NCBI GenBank assembly: GCA_016124195.1
Contig: WGOE01000001.1
Location: 186,001-250,000 of the forward strand
Length of the DNA stretch: 64,000 nt
Source: a bacterium
Lineage (GTDB): Bacteria > Pseudomonadota > Alphaproteobacteria > Rhodobacterales > Rhodobacteraceae
Direction: 5' to 3'
The notes under the pieces are model-generated. The model saw only the letters and a program-made list of their open reading frames with translations, was not told where the DNA came from and ran no database searches. Shown in pieces: positions 19,671 to 29,071 of this stretch (positions are counted from its first letter, which is position 1; every line of letters begins with the position of its first letter). The position numbers were made by a program, and so were the translations under genes.

Positions 19671-20813
19671 ATGACCGAGACCATTCTTGCCAATGCCACG
19701 CTTGTTCTGCCCGACGAGGTGATCCGGGGATCCATCAGGCTCTGCGATGGCGAAATCGCAGGCATAGACCAGGGCGCGCAGGTGCCCGCCGGCGCGCTGG
19801 ATTGCGACGGCGACCTGATCCTGCCGGGGCTGATTGAACTGCACACGGACAATCTGGAACGCCACATCGAACCGCGCCCCAAGGTGCATTTTCCGCATGC
19901 CAGCGCCATTCTGGCCCATGATGGCGAGCTGGCCTCGACCGGGATCACGACGGTCTTTGATGCGCTGCGGGTGGGTTCGATCGTCTCGCGGGACAAGGCC
20001 AGCTACGGCGAATATGCCCGGCTGCTGGCTGACGAGATCATCGCGATGCGGCAGGCCGGTGCCCTGCGGATCAACCATCTTTTGCACCTGCGGGCCGAGG
20101 TCTGCTCTGAAACGCTGATCCAGGAGCTTGCCAAGTTCGGGCCTCAGGATGGCATCGGCATCGTCAGCCTGATGGACCACACGCCCGGCCAGCGCCAGTT
20201 CCGTGACCTGACTCAACTGCGCAACTATGTGCGCGGCAAGCACGGCCTGTCGGAAGATGACTTCCAGCACCATGTGGCAACCCAGCAGGCGCTTTCCGAC
20301 CGGCTCGGCGCCGAGCATGAGGCCGCGGCGGTAAGCGAAGCGCGCCGCTTTGGCGCGGTTCTGGCCAGCCACGATGACACGACCGCTGGCCAGGTTGCGG
20401 TTTCGGCGGGTCACGGCGCCAGATTCGCCGAATTTCCGACAACGGTCGAAGCCGCGCAAGCCTGCCGCGCCCTTGGCATCCGGGTGATGATGGGAGCGCC
20501 GAACCTGATCCGTGGCGGTTCGCATTCCGGCAATGTCGCAGCCAAGGATCTGGCCGCAATGGACCTTCTGGACATTCTGTCATCGGACTACGTACCCTCG
20601 GCCTTGCTGACCGCCGCGCTGATGTTGGGCGATCTTTGGGATGACCTGCCGCGCGGTGTGGCCACGGTGACCGAAGCGCCAGCCTTGGCCACCGGCTTGA
20701 GCGACCGCGGACGGCTGGAGTCGGGTCTGCGCGCCGACGTGATCCGCGTGGCTCGGTTGGGCAAGGCTGATGCCGTGCGCGGCGTCTGGGTGGCGGGACG
20801 CAGGGTCGGCTGA
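19671..20813 (+). CDS. phnM: Alpha-D-ribose 1-methylphosphonate 5-triphosphate diphosphatase, canonical
   Basis: LPGLIELHTDNLERHIEPRPKVHFPHASAILAHDGELASTGITTVFDALRVG; MMGAPNLIRGGSHSGNVAAKDLA. Confidence 0.94.
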   Translation: MTETILANATLVLPDEVIRGSIRLCDGEIAGIDQGAQVPAGALDCDGDLILPGLIELHTDNLERHIEPRPKVHFPHASAILAHDGELASTGITTVFDALRVGSIVSRDKASYGEYARLLADEIIAMRQAGALRINHLLHLRAEVCSETLIQELAKFGPQDGIGIVSLMDHTPGQRQFRDLTQLRNYVRGKHGLSEDDFQHHVATQQALSDRLGAEHEAAAVSEARRFGAVLASHDDTTAGQVAVSAGHGARFAEFPTTVEAAQACRALGIRVMMGAPNLIRGGSHSGNVAAKDLAAMDLLDILSSDYVPSALLTAALMLGDLWDDLPRGVATVTEAPALATGLSDRGRLESGLRADVIRVARLGKADAVRGVWVAGRRVG

Positions 20814-21157
20814 GGCGAGGTCTGCGGTCGCCATTGGTCAGGACAAGCCGCTCTGTGACACTTGAGCTTCGGAAAACCCGGCCCGCCTGGCATCGGACCG
20901 TGCCGGGCGCGTGCGTTCAGTTGCTTTGGCCAAGCCGGCTTCGCTGAACGGGCAAGCCGTTGCGTTTCCCAAGCTGCCGCCGCACTCAAGCCCGAGCGAT
21001 CCGCGATGCAACATCGCAAACCCGCGCTTTCAGAAACAATCCCCGGCCAATGATCGCCATTGAGCGACGACCTAGGCCAACTTCCGCCACAACTGCCCAG
21101 TATCCCCGGCCCAAAATCACTGCGCCTCAAGCCCGTCTGCCGGCGCGATATTGGAGA

Positions 21158-24100
21158 ATGCCAATGACGACTTATTCCGGGACAACCGGCAATGACATTT
21201 TGACGGGCGGAACCGGCAACGATGTGCTTACCGGGATCGACGGAAATGATCTTTTGTCCGGTGCCGCGGGCAACGACAGCCTTTATGGCGGCATCGGAGA
21301 CGATACGCTGGTGGGCGGTGCGGGCAGCGACGTGCTGGACGGCGGCTTGGGCTTTGACTGGCTGGACTATTCCGCCTCGACCGCTGGCGTCTCGGTCAAC
21401 TTGACCACGGGGCTGGGCACGGGCGGCGACGCGGGCAACGACACGATCATGGTCGGCACCATCGAGGGCCTCATCGCGAGCGCCTTCAACGACACGCTCA
21501 CCGGGGACGCCTCGGCCAACATCTTTTACGGCGGCGCGCTGAACGACAGCCTTTATGGCAACGGCGGCAATGACACGCTTTATGGCGGTACGGGCAGCGA
21601 CGGGCTTTACGGCGGCGACGGCAACGATTTTCTGCAGGGCGGTGCAGGCAACGATGTCATCAACGGCGGCAATGGGTTCGATTTCGCCGATCTGAGCGCC
21701 TCGACCGCTGCGGTCACCGTCAACCTGGCCACGGGATCTGCGTCCAGCACCTCTGAGGGCACCGATACCCTGACCTTGATCGAGGGCGTGATCGGCTCTG
21801 CCTTCAACGACACGCTGGTCGGCGATACCAACGACAACATCTTTGTGGGCGGCGCCGGCAGCGACAGCATGACCGGGGGCGGCGGAAGCGACACAGCGGA
21901 TTATTCGACCTCGACCGAAGGTGTCACCGTCGATCTGACAGCCGGCAAGGGCGTGAACGGCGATGCCGACGGCGACGTGCTGAGCGGGATCGAAAACGTC
22001 ACGGGTTCAGCCTATGTCGACATCCTGACCGGAGATGCGCTGGCCAACATCTTCATCGGGGGCGCCGGGGCGGACTCGATCTACGGCGGCGCAGGACTTG
22101 ATACGCTGTCCTATGCCACCTCTGCCGCCGCGGTCAGCGTGAACCTGACAACCGGGTCGAACTCTGGTGGCGATGCGACCGGCGACTATGTGACCGGGAT
22201 GGAAAACCTCATCGGGTCGGCCTTCGATGACACCCTGACCGGCAACGCGGCGGCCAATGTTCTTTACGGAGGCGCCGGCAACGACACCCTGTCCGGCGGA
22301 GTGGGCGCTGATACGCTTTACGGCGGCACGGGCAATGACACCTTTGTCGTGGACAGTGCAAACGACATCATCCTCGAGAATGCCGGCGAGGGCAGCGATA
22401 CCGTCATCTCGAGCGTCAACTGGACCCTGGCTGCGAACTTCGAGAACCTTACACTGACTGGACAGATCGACCTGCAAGGCACCGGCAACAGTCTCAACAA
22501 TCTGCTCATCGGCAACTCCAGCACCGGCATCGTGCCGGGAACCCGCGGCTACAACCTGCTGCAGGGCCTCGATGGCGACGACACGCTGATCGGTAATGGC
22601 GGCAATGACACTCTGGATGGCGGGGCTGGCAACGACAGCATGGTCGGAGGCATCGGCAACGACACCTATATCGTCGACACCGCCAATGACGTCATTGTCG
22701 AGACGGCCGGACAGGGCGTGGACACGGTGACCACCGGCCTTTCCTACAAGTTGAGCACCTACCTGGAAAACCTGACCCTGACCGGGACCGATGCGGCCAC
22801 GGCGACTGGCAATGCCGCCGACAACATCCTGACCGGCAACGACGCAGCGAACCTTTTGACTGGTCTGGCGGGCAATGATTCGCTGACAGGCGGCGGCGGC
22901 AACGACTCGCTGGACGGGGGCACCGGCACGGACACGTTGAGCGGCGGCCTCGGAGACGACCTTTACACCATCGATGCGACTGGCGATGTCATCACCGAAC
23001 TGGCCGGGCAAGGCACCGACAGCGTGATGTCCTCGATCAGCTACACCCTGGTCGTCAATGTCGAGAACCTGACCCTGACCGGCACCGCGATGCTCAACGG
23101 AACGGGCAATGCCAGCGCCAATATCCTGACCGGCAACGCGGCCGCCAATCTTCTGGCCGGCCTCGGCGGCAACGACAGCCTCTCCGGCGGCGCTGGCGCC
23201 GATACGCTGGATGGCGGAACCGGCAATGACCTTCTGTCGGGGGGCGCCGGGAACGACACCTATATGGTGGATACGGCAAACGACCAGATCGTCGAAAGCA
23301 CCGCCAGCGGCATTGATCTGGTGATCAGCACCTCGAGTTTCACGCTGAGCGACAATGTCGAAAACCTGACGCTGGTCGGCAATCCGGCGGTCACCGGCAC
23401 CGGCAACGCGCAGAACAACATCATCATCGGCAGCACCAACAACAACTTCCTTTACGGGCTTGACGGCGCGGACGCGCTTTACGGCGGCGCTGGCAACGAC
23501 ATGCTGGACGGCGGGGCGGGCAACGACTCGCTGACCGGCGGGATCGGGGACGACACCTATGTCGTCGACAGCGCCAGCGACGCAGTCGTCGAACTGACCG
23601 GAGAGGGCACCGATACCGTGATCTCGTCCGTAACCTGGACCCTGGGCGACCAGGTGGAGAATCTGACCCTGACGGGCACGGCCAACCTCTCTGGCACCGG
23701 CAATGCTTTGGCCAACCTGATCACGGGCAATGCGGGCGACAACCTGCTGATCGGGGGCGACGGCGCCGACACGATGAACGGCGGCGAAGGCAATGACACG
23801 CTCAACGGGGGAACCGGCGCAGATTCCTTGACCGGCGGCAATGGCAACGATGTCTATGTCGTCGACCAGACCACCGACAAAGTGATCGAGTCCAGTGCGG
23901 GCGGCGTCGACACCATCCAGTCCTCGGTCACCCTGACCCTTGTCACCAACGTCGAGAACCTGACCCTGACGGGCACTCTGGCGCTGGACGGCACCGGCAA
24001 CAGCGTCGCGAATATCCTGACCGGGAACGGTGCGGCCAACCATCTTTACGGCATGTCCGGCGACGATGCGCTGTTCGGCGGCCTTGGCGCCGACACGCTG

Positions 24101-24715
24101 GACGGAGGCACCGGCAACGACACGATGACAGGCGGCGCCGGCGATGACACCTATGTGGTGGATTCGCTGAACGACATTCTGGTCGAGAACGCCGGAAGCG
24201 GGATCGACATGGTGCAAAGCGCGGTCAACTGGACGCTGGCGGACAATTTCGAAGGATTGACCCTGACCGGCGGCCTTTACCTCAACGGCACCGGCAACAG
24301 CCTGAACAACACGCTGATCGGGAACACCGGCGGCAATGTCCTGTCGGGCGGGCTTGGCAGTGACTCGCTGACCGGCATGGCGGGCACGGATACCCTGACC
24401 GGAGGCGCCGGCGCCGATCACTTCATCTTCACCATGGCCACGGGCAATGGCACCGACCTCATCACCGACTTCAACGCAATCGGCGGCACCGCGGCGCAGG
24501 GCGATGTGCTGGAGTTCCGAGGCCTTCTGGTCGGCACCTTCGCCTATCTGGGCGCGGCCGCGTTTTCGGGCGGGTCCGACAATTCCGAGGCGCGGGTTTC
24601 GGGCAGCCAGGTGCAGATCGACGTGAACGGCGATGGCAAGGCCGATATCTACGTGACCCTCGCGGGCTTGCACGATGCCGCACAGCTGACCGCCGCGAAC
24701 TTCATGTGGACCTAG
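21158..24715 (+). CDS. Secreted RTX (hemolysin-type calcium-binding) repeat protein with serralysin-like C-terminal secretion region
   Basis: Dozens of GGxGxDxL/V nonapeptides from residue 1 ([20 protein letters not shown]...); C-terminus [26 protein letters not shown]...GDVLEFRG. Confidence 0.93.
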   Translation: MPMTTYSGTTGNDILTGGTGNDVLTGIDGNDLLSGAAGNDSLYGGIGDDTLVGGAGSDVLDGGLGFDWLDYSASTAGVSVNLTTGLGTGGDAGNDTIMVGTIEGLIASAFNDTLTGDASANIFYGGALNDSLYGNGGNDTLYGGTGSDGLYGGDGNDFLQGGAGNDVINGGNGFDFADLSASTAAVTVNLATGSASSTSEGTDTLTLIEGVIGSAFNDTLVGDTNDNIFVGGAGSDSMTGGGGSDTADYSTSTEGVTVDLTAGKGVNGDADGDVLSGIENVTGSAYVDILTGDALANIFIGGAGADSIYGGAGLDTLSYATSAAAVSVNLTTGSNSGGDATGDYVTGMENLIGSAFDDTLTGNAAANVLYGGAGNDTLSGGVGADTLYGGTGNDTFVVDSANDIILENAGEGSDTVISSVNWTLAANFENLTLTGQIDLQGTGNSLNNLLIGNSSTGIVPGTRGYNLLQGLDGDDTLIGNGGNDTLDGGAGNDSMVGGIGNDTYIVDTANDVIVETAGQGVDTVTTGLSYKLSTYLENLTLTGTDAATATGNAADNILTGNDAANLLTGLAGNDSLTGGGGNDSLDGGTGTDTLSGGLGDDLYTIDATGDVITELAGQGTDSVMSSISYTLVVNVENLTLTGTAMLNGTGNASANILTGNAAANLLAGLGGNDSLSGGAGADTLDGGTGNDLLSGGAGNDTYMVDTANDQIVESTASGIDLVISTSSFTLSDNVENLTLVGNPAVTGTGNAQNNIIIGSTNNNFLYGLDGADALYGGAGNDMLDGGAGNDSLTGGIGDDTYVVDSASDAVVELTGEGTDTVISSVTWTLGDQVENLTLTGTANLSGTGNALANLITGNAGDNLLIGGDGADTMNGGEGNDTLNGGTGADSLTGGNGNDVYVVDQTTDKVIESSAGGVDTIQSSVTLTLVTNVENLTLTGTLALDGTGNSVANILTGNGAANHLYGMSGDDALFGGLGADTLDGGTGNDTMTGGAGDDTYVVDSLNDILVENAGSGIDMVQSAVNWTLADNFEGLTLTGGLYLNGTGNSLNNTLIGNTGGNVLSGGLGSDSLTGMAGTDTLTGGAGADHFIFTMATGNGTDLITDFNAIGGTAAQGDVLEFRGLLVGTFAYLGAAAFSGGSDNSEARVSGSQVQIDVNGDGKADIYVTLAGLHDAAQLTAANFMWT
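21367..22210 (+). repeat. Type A internal repeats (4 copies) within the RTX protein
   Basis: [16 protein letters not shown] / [16 protein letters not shown] / [16 protein letters not shown] / [16 protein letters not shown], each followed by [26 protein letters not shown]. Confidence 0.85.
22330..24320 (+). repeat. Type B internal repeats (7 copies) within the RTX protein
   Basis: Repeated unit [61 protein letters not shown]. Confidence 0.87.
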
Positions 24716-25803
24716 GGCGCACGGGGCGCCAGCACGATATCCAGCAAGCCGGTCGGCCGGTCGACCGTCGGCGGCGGGGATTGCTCCATCCCCTTGATCA
24801 GAGCAATCGCCCCGGGTGAGGTCGCGGCAACCATGTGGTTCAGATCGCCAAGCTGCGAAAACGCGGAAAGGTCGATGACCGTGATCGGCAGTTGCGCAAG
24901 CTGCGCCAGATCCGAGACCGAGCCCAACCGATCCGGTTGCCCCGTCAGGTCGGCCGACAGCCTCAGGGCTTGATCCTTGTGCGAAATGAAAACAACAAAG
25001 GGCTGCGGCAGCGGCTTGATCCGCTCCAGCAGACGGCGGAACACCTGCACGTCGATGTCGGGCGATACAAGCGTCACCCCGGACAGCCGCCCGTCCAGCG
25101 CGTGATTGCCGTCAAGCGTCATCTGCCGCAGGGTTTCCAGCACGAGTTGGCTGCCCATCGAATGCCCGACCAGGAAGATCTTGCCGGTCTGATGGCGCGC
25201 AAGATCGGTCAACACCTTTTCCAGCGAGTCACGGGCATAGGTCACGCTGTCACGATCGTAGAGATAGCCGAGCGGGCTGGCCGAGGATGACCAGGCAAAT
25301 AGGACCTGCGGTCCGGTCAGGTCGTAATCATGGGAAAACTGCGCCAGCCGATAGACCGATTCGGCAAAGGTGTTGTTGTAACCATGCACAAAGACCACAA
25401 TATCGCCGCTGTGTCCGGGCAAGCCCTCTACACGCACCGCAGTCTGAAACGCCGAGGCAGAGCCAAGCGACTCGGCCGAGCGGACCACGAAATTCCGGGC
25501 CGGGTCCGGCCGGGCGCCGCCGCGGACCGAGGGCCACTCGATCCGGCCCGGCCGGTGCGACGGCGGGATGGACACTGCAATCTTGGCATAGCTGAGCCCC
25601 GTCGCACGCAGCCCGCTGTAGCCCAGTGGAGCGTCGCTTGGCTTGCGGTCGGTCGCAACGAAGATGGCCTGGACCGCAGTACCGGGGACCTGTTCCGCGT
25701 CGAACGAAAAGCTGCCGCGCGGATGGCAGCCGCCCAGCGCCAACAGCAGCATCAGGACAAGCGAAACGGCCCGCACCAACCCGCCCGATCCCTCTGCCCC
25801 CAT
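24712..25803 (-). CDS. Alpha/beta hydrolase (DUF900-type esterase/lipase-like), probable lipoprotein
   Basis: Lipobox-like signal [55 protein letters not shown], nucleophile elbow VGHSMGSQL. Confidence 0.85.
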   Translation of the reverse strand: MGAEGSGGLVRAVSLVLMLLLALGGCHPRGSFSFDAEQVPGTAVQAIFVATDRKPSDAPLGYSGLRATGLSYAKIAVSIPPSHRPGRIEWPSVRGGARPDPARNFVVRSAESLGSASAFQTAVRVEGLPGHSGDIVVFVHGYNNTFAESVYRLAQFSHDYDLTGPQVLFAWSSSASPLGYLYDRDSVTYARDSLEKVLTDLARHQTGKIFLVGHSMGSQLVLETLRQMTLDGNHALDGRLSGVTLVSPDIDVQVFRRLLERIKPLPQPFVVFISHKDQALRLSADLTGQPDRLGSVSDLAQLAQLPITVIDLSAFSQLGDLNHMVAATSPGAIALIKGMEQSPPPTVDRPTGLLDIVLAPRAP

Positions 25804-25951
25804 CACCGCACCTCCACAGGACTTGCACCCCGGCCTGCTCCGGTCCGGCACCTTGGCTGGTGCGATGCTAGGGTCGCGGCGTCGCCCTGTCGAGCCAGCC
25901 GCCCAGTTCAGGCGCAAGATCGCCGGCCCATGAATGAGCCACGCGGTGCTG

Positions 25952-26713
25952 TCATTCCGCAGCGGCGCGCCTTTTGCGCTGGTTCAGATAGTCGGCCAAC
26001 CGGGAACCATAGGCCTCAGACTGACCGCGCGCGATGCGCTTCAAGTCGACGATATCGGGTCGCGCGTCGCCCTCCCCGAGCAATATTCTTTGTAGATTTC
26101 CGAAATTGCCCGACTCGTTGATGTATTTCGTACAGGGATGACCACCGAACGCCACGGCAAGAGTGCTGACATTGGCGGTGCTGCGCGCCAGCCATCTGGC
26201 CGCCATCCGGTCGTCGAAATGGCGCGGGTCGAACAGGACCAGACTTTGCGGGGCGACTGCCGCAGCCCGGGTCAGGCGATCGCGCCAGCTTTGGTTCAAA
26301 AGCGCGTCGGAACAATTGATCCGCGCCTGCCCCGGCCAATCGAAGGGGCGAGGAAAACGTGGTGAGACGAGAACCAGTTCTTTCAGTCTCAGTGCCTCTG
26401 CAAAAATCAGCGCGCCGAACGCGCCCATCGAAAATCCCAGTCCCTTGGCCAGCGCGAAGCAGGTTTGCTGGCGCAAGACCACCAGCAAATCCTCAAGTTC
26501 GTCATTCAAATACCAGTCATTGTCAGCGGTCTGTATGACGATATTCCGATATCCTGCCGCAATCACCTTTCTGGACGCACCGGCCTCAGAAAACCCTGTT
26601 TTTCCGACGACGAAATTGTCGAAGGTCGCAAAAAGCCTCGACCCGGTTCCGAACACGGTACAACGCAGGCGCTTTCCATCGAAAAGGCGCTGTGCCGCGT
26701 GTATTTCCGCCAA
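25952..26713 (-). CDS. Alpha/beta-hydrolase-fold-like hypothetical protein
   Basis: GLGFSMGAFGALIFAEALRLKELVLVSPRFP nucleophile-elbow-like segment; same strand and directly downstream of the RTX glycosidase. Confidence 0.65.
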   Translation of the reverse strand: MAEIHAAQRLFDGKRLRCTVFGTGSRLFATFDNFVVGKTGFSEAGASRKVIAAGYRNIVIQTADNDWYLNDELEDLLVVLRQQTCFALAKGLGFSMGAFGALIFAEALRLKELVLVSPRFPRPFDWPGQARINCSDALLNQSWRDRLTRAAAVAPQSLVLFDPRHFDDRMAARWLARSTANVSTLAVAFGGHPCTKYINESGNFGNLQRILLGEGDARPDIVDLKRIARGQSEAYGSRLADYLNQRKRRAAAE

Positions 26714-26848
26714 AATCCCACCGACTTTCCAGAGCAGGTTCCGTGTCGTGCCGGACCTTTCCGCGCCCGTGCACCTGTTCTGATTCCGCAGTACTGAAAG
26801 GTTGCGCCCAAAACAAGCGATGGTTGAAGGACAGTGATGGGTGGCTCC

Positions 26849-28882
26849 TCACATCAGGGCCAAAAGCGCACCCGTATTGGCGTCCTGCAACATTACTCTG
26901 TGCATGTTGCCCGCATCGGCGAGCGTCCACAGCACCTGCCCGGTGCTGACCAGACAGACCAGAAGATCCGGTGTCCCTTCGAGTCCAACGCCATGCAGGG
27001 TGCGGACTTCCAACTGGAAATCCGCGGCCGTTACGGAATGGGCGCCATCATAGATCAGGAAATCGCCCTGAGTGACAGAAAAGTCTCCGACAAGATCCGT
27101 TCCCTTGTCGCCTTCGCGAAAGATGAAGGCGTCGGCACCCGCGCCACCCCATAACGTGTCAGAGCAGTCTCCGCCGGCGATATAGTCATTCCCGTAGCCG
27201 CCAAAGATGTGATCGGCATTGGCCCGCCCCTCGATCGTGTCATTGCCCGATCCACCAAACAGCCAATCGCTGCCAATCCCACCGTTGATCCGGTCCCTTC
27301 CGACACCGCCGAAAATCGTGTCATCGCCCAGACCGCCAAACAGTGTGTCATCTCCCGAAAATCCCTTGATCACATCGCTGGAGGCCAGCGCGTCAATGCG
27401 GTCATTGCCCGAATACCCCAGCATCCTGTCGGGCGCAGCACTGCCCAATCGGACCGGAGCTGTATCAAATTGCAGGATCAAAGTCTCATGCGCGCCCAGG
27501 GTCTGCGCCAGTTCGCCGGTGGACAGCAACGCCGAAAGGCTTTGCGGCGTCAGGAGAATCGGCGCATCCGGCTCCTCCCAGGGATGCAGGCCGGTGCGCC
27601 CGTCAAAAGCGCCGTCGGCACCCGCCAGATCTACCTGCATCAAACGCGACGAGGTCAACTCATAGCGGTCCAGATAGGCGGAAAGGTCCATTTTCAAGGA
27701 CATCGCCTGATCGCTCAGCGAGGAGATGAACAATTCGGCATGCCCATTGCCTGCAAAGGCATGGATATCGTATGCGGTCGAAGTCACCGGAATCTCGGTG
27801 GCCTTCATTCCAACCAGATCATGCGACATGACCTGAAACAACGTGCCAGCAGCCTGCAAGGCACCGTGATAATCGCCCAGGCTGGTTGAATTGTACATCG
27901 TGGACCAGAAATCAAGCTGAGTCACGCCGCCTTCAATAAAGCTTGTGAACATTTCAAGCAGGACGGATATCTGCTTGAGCCCGGTGTTCGTGGTATCCTT
28001 GAAACTGACATTCCATTCGGAAAACAGGTAATCCATCGGTCGACCGGTCAGGGTGGACCATTCCTTCATCATATCCAGGCTGTAATTTATCGAGTTCTGG
28101 ATATTGGTATAGGTGTGGAAATTCGGGTCGCCCGGATTGGAGCCTTCCTTGTAATAGAAATGATTGGTCACAGCGGTGACACTCGCCAGTTCGCTGGCAT
28201 TGAACTGCGCCATCACCGTATGATTGCGCGAGGCCAGATCGCTGAGCGAAAAGGTGCCGCCCGCGCTTTGGCCCCAGACCTGTACCGCGATATCGGGCCG
28301 GGTCGCATCATGGCCCGGATGCGCCTGGTAATATTTATCGATTTCCTGATGAGCGATCAAGGCAACGGCACTGGCCACCTTGCCATATTCCGAAGCGAGC
28401 ATGTAAGTCGCATATTCATTGCCAAGTTCAAAGGTAGCAATGCCATCGGGGCCTGCCTTTTCCAGCATATGATCGACATAGCTGCGCACTTCGTCAGCCT
28501 TGGTCACATCGAAGTCGCGTGAACCGTATTTTCCTGCGGTCAGCAGCTGAGCCACGGGCAGGTCGATCGTGGCTCTGGTATGGGTTGCGGCGCAATAATC
28601 CATGAATTGATCGGGTGTAATCAACTGCAGGACTGCGCCATTGGATGCTACTGCTGAAGTGGCATTGATGTTTGCATAGTCAAACAGTTGTTCTGACATG
28701 GTGCCGCCGGGAAACCGCACAAGCTGACTTCCGACCTGAGATTGAATTTCGTCAAATTTCTCCCAAGGCTTGCTGCCAAATCTTTCATAGCCCAGGACGA
28801 TATTCATGCCAAAATCGGTCGCACTGATTTCACCGCCCATGGCCGAGAGTGGCCTGACGATTGCCGATTCCGAGATGGTCAT
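26849..28882 (-). CDS. RTX-tailed glycoside hydrolase-like (clan GH-A TIM barrel-type) secreted protein
   Basis: TFELGNEYATY (NE acid/base-like) and YLFSEWNVSF (nucleophile-like); C-terminal RTX GYGNDYIAGGDCSDTLWGGAGADAFIF. Confidence 0.8.
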   Translation of the reverse strand: MTISESAIVRPLSAMGGEISATDFGMNIVLGYERFGSKPWEKFDEIQSQVGSQLVRFPGGTMSEQLFDYANINATSAVASNGAVLQLITPDQFMDYCAATHTRATIDLPVAQLLTAGKYGSRDFDVTKADEVRSYVDHMLEKAGPDGIATFELGNEYATYMLASEYGKVASAVALIAHQEIDKYYQAHPGHDATRPDIAVQVWGQSAGGTFSLSDLASRNHTVMAQFNASELASVTAVTNHFYYKEGSNPGDPNFHTYTNIQNSINYSLDMMKEWSTLTGRPMDYLFSEWNVSFKDTTNTGLKQISVLLEMFTSFIEGGVTQLDFWSTMYNSTSLGDYHGALQAAGTLFQVMSHDLVGMKATEIPVTSTAYDIHAFAGNGHAELFISSLSDQAMSLKMDLSAYLDRYELTSSRLMQVDLAGADGAFDGRTGLHPWEEPDAPILLTPQSLSALLSTGELAQTLGAHETLILQFDTAPVRLGSAAPDRMLGYSGNDRIDALASSDVIKGFSGDDTLFGGLGDDTIFGGVGRDRINGGIGSDWLFGGSGNDTIEGRANADHIFGGYGNDYIAGGDCSDTLWGGAGADAFIFREGDKGTDLVGDFSVTQGDFLIYDGAHSVTAADFQLEVRTLHGVGLEGTPDLLVCLVSTGQVLWTLADAGNMHRVMLQDANTGALLALM

Positions 28883-29005
28883 ATCTTGCCCCCGTCGATC
28901 TTGTCTGCGACGTGGACAATCTGAGGAGGCGGGCCGTTCTAAGGGCGGCTCAAATATGGCAGCGATCTGGTTTGACAGTCAACTTTTCTTCAATTTCAAT
29001 CGCGC

Positions 29006-29035
29006 GATTTGGTTAATTGGCGCCTGAGCCAAATC
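29006..29035. repeat. Inverted repeat GATTTGG-N16-CCAAATC
   Basis: Perfect 7-bp arms in the AT-rich intergenic region upstream of the RTX glycosidase. Confidence 0.5.
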
Positions 29036-29071
29036 AAGAAATTCGCTAAAATAAAGCGGATCAGTCGGCGC

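Noticed and set aside
21158-24320. DNA repeats suggestive of a CRISPR-like or satellite array
   Set aside because: Repeats are in-frame degenerate RTX coding repeats, not near-identical repeats with unique spacers
22007-24673. 888-aa minus-strand ORF with repetitive sequence
   Set aside because: Complement of RTX nonapeptide repeats; repetitiveness is inherited from the sense gene
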